Source: an uncultured bacterium (GTDB taxonomy: Bacteria > Bacillota > Clostridia > Oscillospirales > Ruminococcaceae). From it: 15,270 bases of DNA. The stretch's first letter is position 1. Each line of letters begins with the position of its first letter. The stretch spans positions 1 through 15,270 of the forward strand of contig CAJMLQ010000071.1 in the NCBI GenBank assembly GCA_905214265.1. The letters are read 5' to 3'. The position numbers and the translations under genes were made by a program. A model generated the notes under the pieces. The model ran no database searches. It had not been told where the DNA came from and was given only the letters and a program-made list of their open reading frames with translations. Positions 13,923-15,270 of this stretch are shown here, piece by piece.

Positions 13923-14356
13923 ATGAAAAAGCGCCTTTTGACCTGTGTGGCGGGGCTGTTCGCCATTTTCTTGGCTGTAGGGAGCTTTTGGCCCTATCAG
14001 CAGTCTGCCTGGGAGTGGAGGCAGATCCGATCGGCATTGCGTTCGGCGGGGTATTCTCTGTCGGATACCACGCCCTTTCAAATGTCGGAAATCATCAGCC
14101 TGCCCGGCCTCTCTTCATGGTGCAGTGCCCTGTTAAAAGTGACCCGGCTGTCTTCCTGGAGGCCTATATCTGTTTAAGCCCGGAAGAGACGGACCAATGG
14201 GCCAATTCTTTTATGAACTCTGCACCGATGTCCATCTTCCGCATGTACTACTGCGTCTTTCTTACGCCACACATCTTCCTGATTATCTGGAGTGAAGATT
14301 GGAAAGATGGCGAGGCACTCTATGAGACGCTCTGCGCCGCCATCCTGAAACCGTGA
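13923..14356 (+). pseudogene. Small exported or membrane protein gene split by a frameshift
   Basis: ATG 13923 (after GAGGTTTC) opens a frame with an N-terminal hydrophobic helix (KKRLLTCVAGLFAIFLAVG) and residues up to LSSWCSALLK. It then goes on to VTRLSS... and stops at 14177. The second frame carries the natural continuation SDPAVFLEAYICLSPEETD and ends at 14356 with a strand-helix like that of the preceding lipoprotein. The join is at about 14134-14140, in TTAAAAGTG. One extra A would give a single 144-residue protein. It could be a sequencing error, a real inactivating deletion, or -1 slippage on A-AAA; a classic X-XXY-YYZ slippery heptamer is not present. No family recognised. comEA-like follows 13 bases later. 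Confidence 0.6.
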
Positions 14357-14369
14357 AAGGAGCTTCTCC

Positions 14370-14768
14370 ATGCTTTCCGAACGAACTGTCACCGCCATTC
14401 TGCTGGGCATCGCCGCTGCCGGATTGCTGGCGGTCACCGGCTACAACCTCTGGATCGCTCCGCCCGCCGAGGGCCTGACAGCGGTCCAGGTGGAGGATTC
14501 TTCAGCCGAAACTGCCTCCTTTCCAGAACTGGATCTGCCCGTCGTTCCCGACGCGAAGCACCCGCTGGACCTCAACGCCGCAACGGCGGAGGAATTGGAC
14601 CGGCTGCCGGGGATCGGAGAGGTCCTAGCCGGGCGGATCATCCAGTACCGGACGGCAAACGGACCATTCCAATCTCTGGAGGAGCTGCTGAACGTGGAAG
14701 GCATTGGTGAAAAGATTTTCTCCGATATCTGTGACCGACTCGAAATCCATTCCATCCCTTCCGAATAA
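14370..14768 (+). CDS. ComEA-like helix-hairpin-helix DNA-binding protein, short form
   Basis: A 132-residue protein with one N-terminal membrane helix (residues 7-29) and a C-terminal pair of helix-hairpin-helix motifs. The domain starts LDLNAATAEELDRLPGIG (66-83), then GRIIQYRTANGPFQSLEELL and NVEGIGEKIFSDICDRL (109-124). In competent bacteria ComEA binds incoming DNA outside the membrane. This protein is shorter than classical Firmicute ComEA and lacks the SLBB-type domain usually between helix and HhH; a ~35-residue acidic linker replaces it. No other competence gene is visible, so a role in DNA uptake is inference; HhH-only proteins may have other DNA-binding roles. ATG 14370 follows GAAAGGAGC. 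Last gene of the run. Confidence 0.82.
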   Translation: MLSERTVTAILLGIAAAGLLAVTGYNLWIAPPAEGLTAVQVEDSSAETASFPELDLPVVPDAKHPLDLNAATAEELDRLPGIGEVLAGRIIQYRTANGPFQSLEELLNVEGIGEKIFSDICDRLEIHSIPSE

Positions 14769-14782
14769 TCTCCGCCACATAG

Positions 14783-14822
14783 AAAAAAACTGCCGGTGCT
14801 TTCAGTGTACCGACAGGTTTTT
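14783..14822 (+). terminator. Terminator of the polA-comEA gene run
   Basis: AAAAACTG and CGGT pair with ACCG and CAGGTTTTT, with one C-A mismatch and one bulged G, over an 11-base loop. T-run at 14818-14822. It starts 15 bases after the comEA-like stop. Confidence 0.7.
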
Positions 14823-14852
14823 CGTATCAGCGGAGGTTCGCACGGCCACGGG

Positions 14853-14954
14853 TCAAATCGTAAATTTGCCATCCAGCCAAATGATAATTTCATCCCTCAC
14901 AGAAGCCGTTTTCGTCCGTTCACCCCGCCGCAGATACAGAAAACCACCTGACAA
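14853..14954 (-). other. 33-codon open frame of uncertain status
   Basis: A TTG at 14954-14952 (minus) opens MSGGFLYLRRGERTKTAS, continuing to a final WLDGKFTI and a stop at 14855-14853. The start overlaps the tRNA terminator and there is no clear ribosome site, so expression is doubtful. It may be a conserved small ORF or a piece of a dispersed repeat; I cannot tell from one copy. The rest of 14823-14952 holds nothing else I recognise. Confidence 0.2.
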
Positions 14955-14984
14955 AAATCCCCGCAAACATACCGTTTGCGGGGG
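14953..14984 (-). terminator. Terminator downstream of the tRNA-Thr fragment
   Basis: CCCCGCAAAC and GTTTGCGGGG form a perfect 10-base stem over a 5-base loop. On the minus strand it is followed by ATTTTT (14958-14953). It lies 5 bases beyond the CCA end of the tRNA fragment, as expected for the original terminator of the tRNA gene. Confidence 0.85.
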
Positions 14985-14988
14985 TTTA

Positions 14989-15038
14989 TGGAGCTGATAA
15001 CCAGATTCGAACTGGTGACCTCATCCTTACCAAGGACG
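14989..15038 (-). other. tRNA-Thr(GGT) 3' fragment, probable attachment site (att)
   Basis: Read on the minus strand, this 50-base stretch is positions ~27-76 of a threonine tRNA. It has the anticodon arm CGTCC-TTGGTAA-GGATG with anticodon GGT, variable loop AGGTC, T-arm ACCAG-TTCGAAT-CTGGT, acceptor 3' strand TATCAGC, discriminator T and an encoded CCA. The acceptor 5' strand and D-arm are missing: bases to the right (from 15039) read TAAAAGCCG..., not AGAGC/D-arm sequence. Tyrosine-recombinase elements often integrate in tRNA 3' halves, restore the intact tRNA at one end and leave such a fragment at the other. The intact gene should then lie at the far end of an element extending right. Confidence 0.8.
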
Positions 15039-15270
15039 CATAAAAGCCGATAAAACGGGGGATAAAAGCAATTTAGTTACCAATGAGTTACCAACAGGAA
15101 CCGTTTTTACTGTTTCATCCTCCAACCGTGGGCGGATTTTTGTTGCAGTTTTGTTGTGCCTTAGTTTCTCACAAAACAGTGAAAAAGGTAATCCCCGAAA
15201 ACGGGGAAAAAGGGTTTTGCTCAAAAATGAGCGAAAGACCTTTTGGACATTTTTGTCGAATAGGTGGGGG
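15039..15270. mobile_element. Left end of a putative integrated element (partial)
   Basis: Sequence right of the tRNA fragment has no gene I can support. It is more AT-rich than the genes to its left and carries short repeats: ATAAAAGC at 15040 and 15062 with ATAAAAC between, AGTTACCAA twice at 15075 and 15086, and two small hairpins (15193-15206 and 15219-15232). This fits the non-coding end of an integrative element next to its att site, but no integrase or cargo is in view. The boundary at 15039 is inferred from loss of tRNA homology. Confidence 0.45.
15075..15094. repeat. Direct repeat of AGTTACCAA, 11-base period
   Basis: AGTTACCAA occurs at 15075-15083 and 15086-15094, one DNA turn apart, about 37 bases from the end of the tRNA fragment. 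Short direct repeats at helical spacing close to an att core are typical of integrase arm or excisionase sites; here that role is inferred from position only. Confidence 0.4.

Noticed and set aside
14130..14145. Classic programmed -1 frameshift site
   Set aside because: The sequence G-TTA-AAA-G does not fit the X-XXY-YYZ heptamer and no clear downstream stimulatory structure was seen; an indel is more likely.
14989..15060. Complete tRNA-Thr gene
   Set aside because: The 5' acceptor strand and D-arm cannot be found to the right of the anticodon arm; only a 3' fragment exists.
1..15270. CRISPR array, IS element or restriction/defence system
   Set aside because: No regularly spaced repeats, transposase or nuclease motifs were found in either strand.

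Overview
The window looks like chromosome from a GC-rich anaerobic Firmicute, most likely an Oscillospiraceae-type gut clostridium. The evidence is indirect: ferredoxin-linked fermentation of aromatic amino acids, Gram-positive-type lipoprotein signals, strong AAAGGAGG-like ribosome sites, several TTG starts, a DNA polymerase I without proofreading residues, and intrinsic terminators. No species is claimed.

Layout, left to right. (1) 1-3768, minus strand: an arylacetate-CoA ligase (paaK), indolepyruvate:ferredoxin oxidoreductase subunits iorA and iorB, and the first 14 codons of a second paaK-like gene cut by the window edge. Together they would turn aromatic 2-oxo acids into arylacetyl-CoA plus reduced ferredoxin, and interconvert the CoA ester with the free acid. 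(2) 3769-4179: a divergent regulatory region with two minus-strand promoters, a separate ~78-nt minus transcription unit ending in its own terminator, and a consensus plus-strand promoter overlapped by a palindrome. (3) 4180-6555, plus strand: a polar amino-acid ABC importer (binding lipoprotein, permease, ATPase), with a strong terminator-like hairpin after the first gene. (4) 6704-8602, minus strand: tRNA-dihydrouridine synthase followed by a nucleoside hydrolase. (5) 8981-14768, plus strand: polA, a GNAT gene, rimI, tsaD, a small lipoprotein, a frameshifted membrane or secreted protein, and a short ComEA-like protein. (6) 14769-15270: a terminator, a tRNA terminator, a truncated tRNA-Thr(GGT) 3' half, then sequence that looks like the end of an element integrated at that tRNA gene and extending right, out of the window.

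The most unusual observation is the binding protein at 4180-5025, which reads as a circular permutation of the SBP_bac_3 fold. The segment that normally ends such proteins (EDFG...KWFG) comes first, directly after the lipobox; the usual N-terminal and middle parts follow, and the protein stops just before the point where that segment would normally begin. The ligand-contact motifs are kept. Other points of interest are the tRNA-fragment attachment site, face-to-face promoters between dus and polA, and the possible small RNA upstream of paaK.
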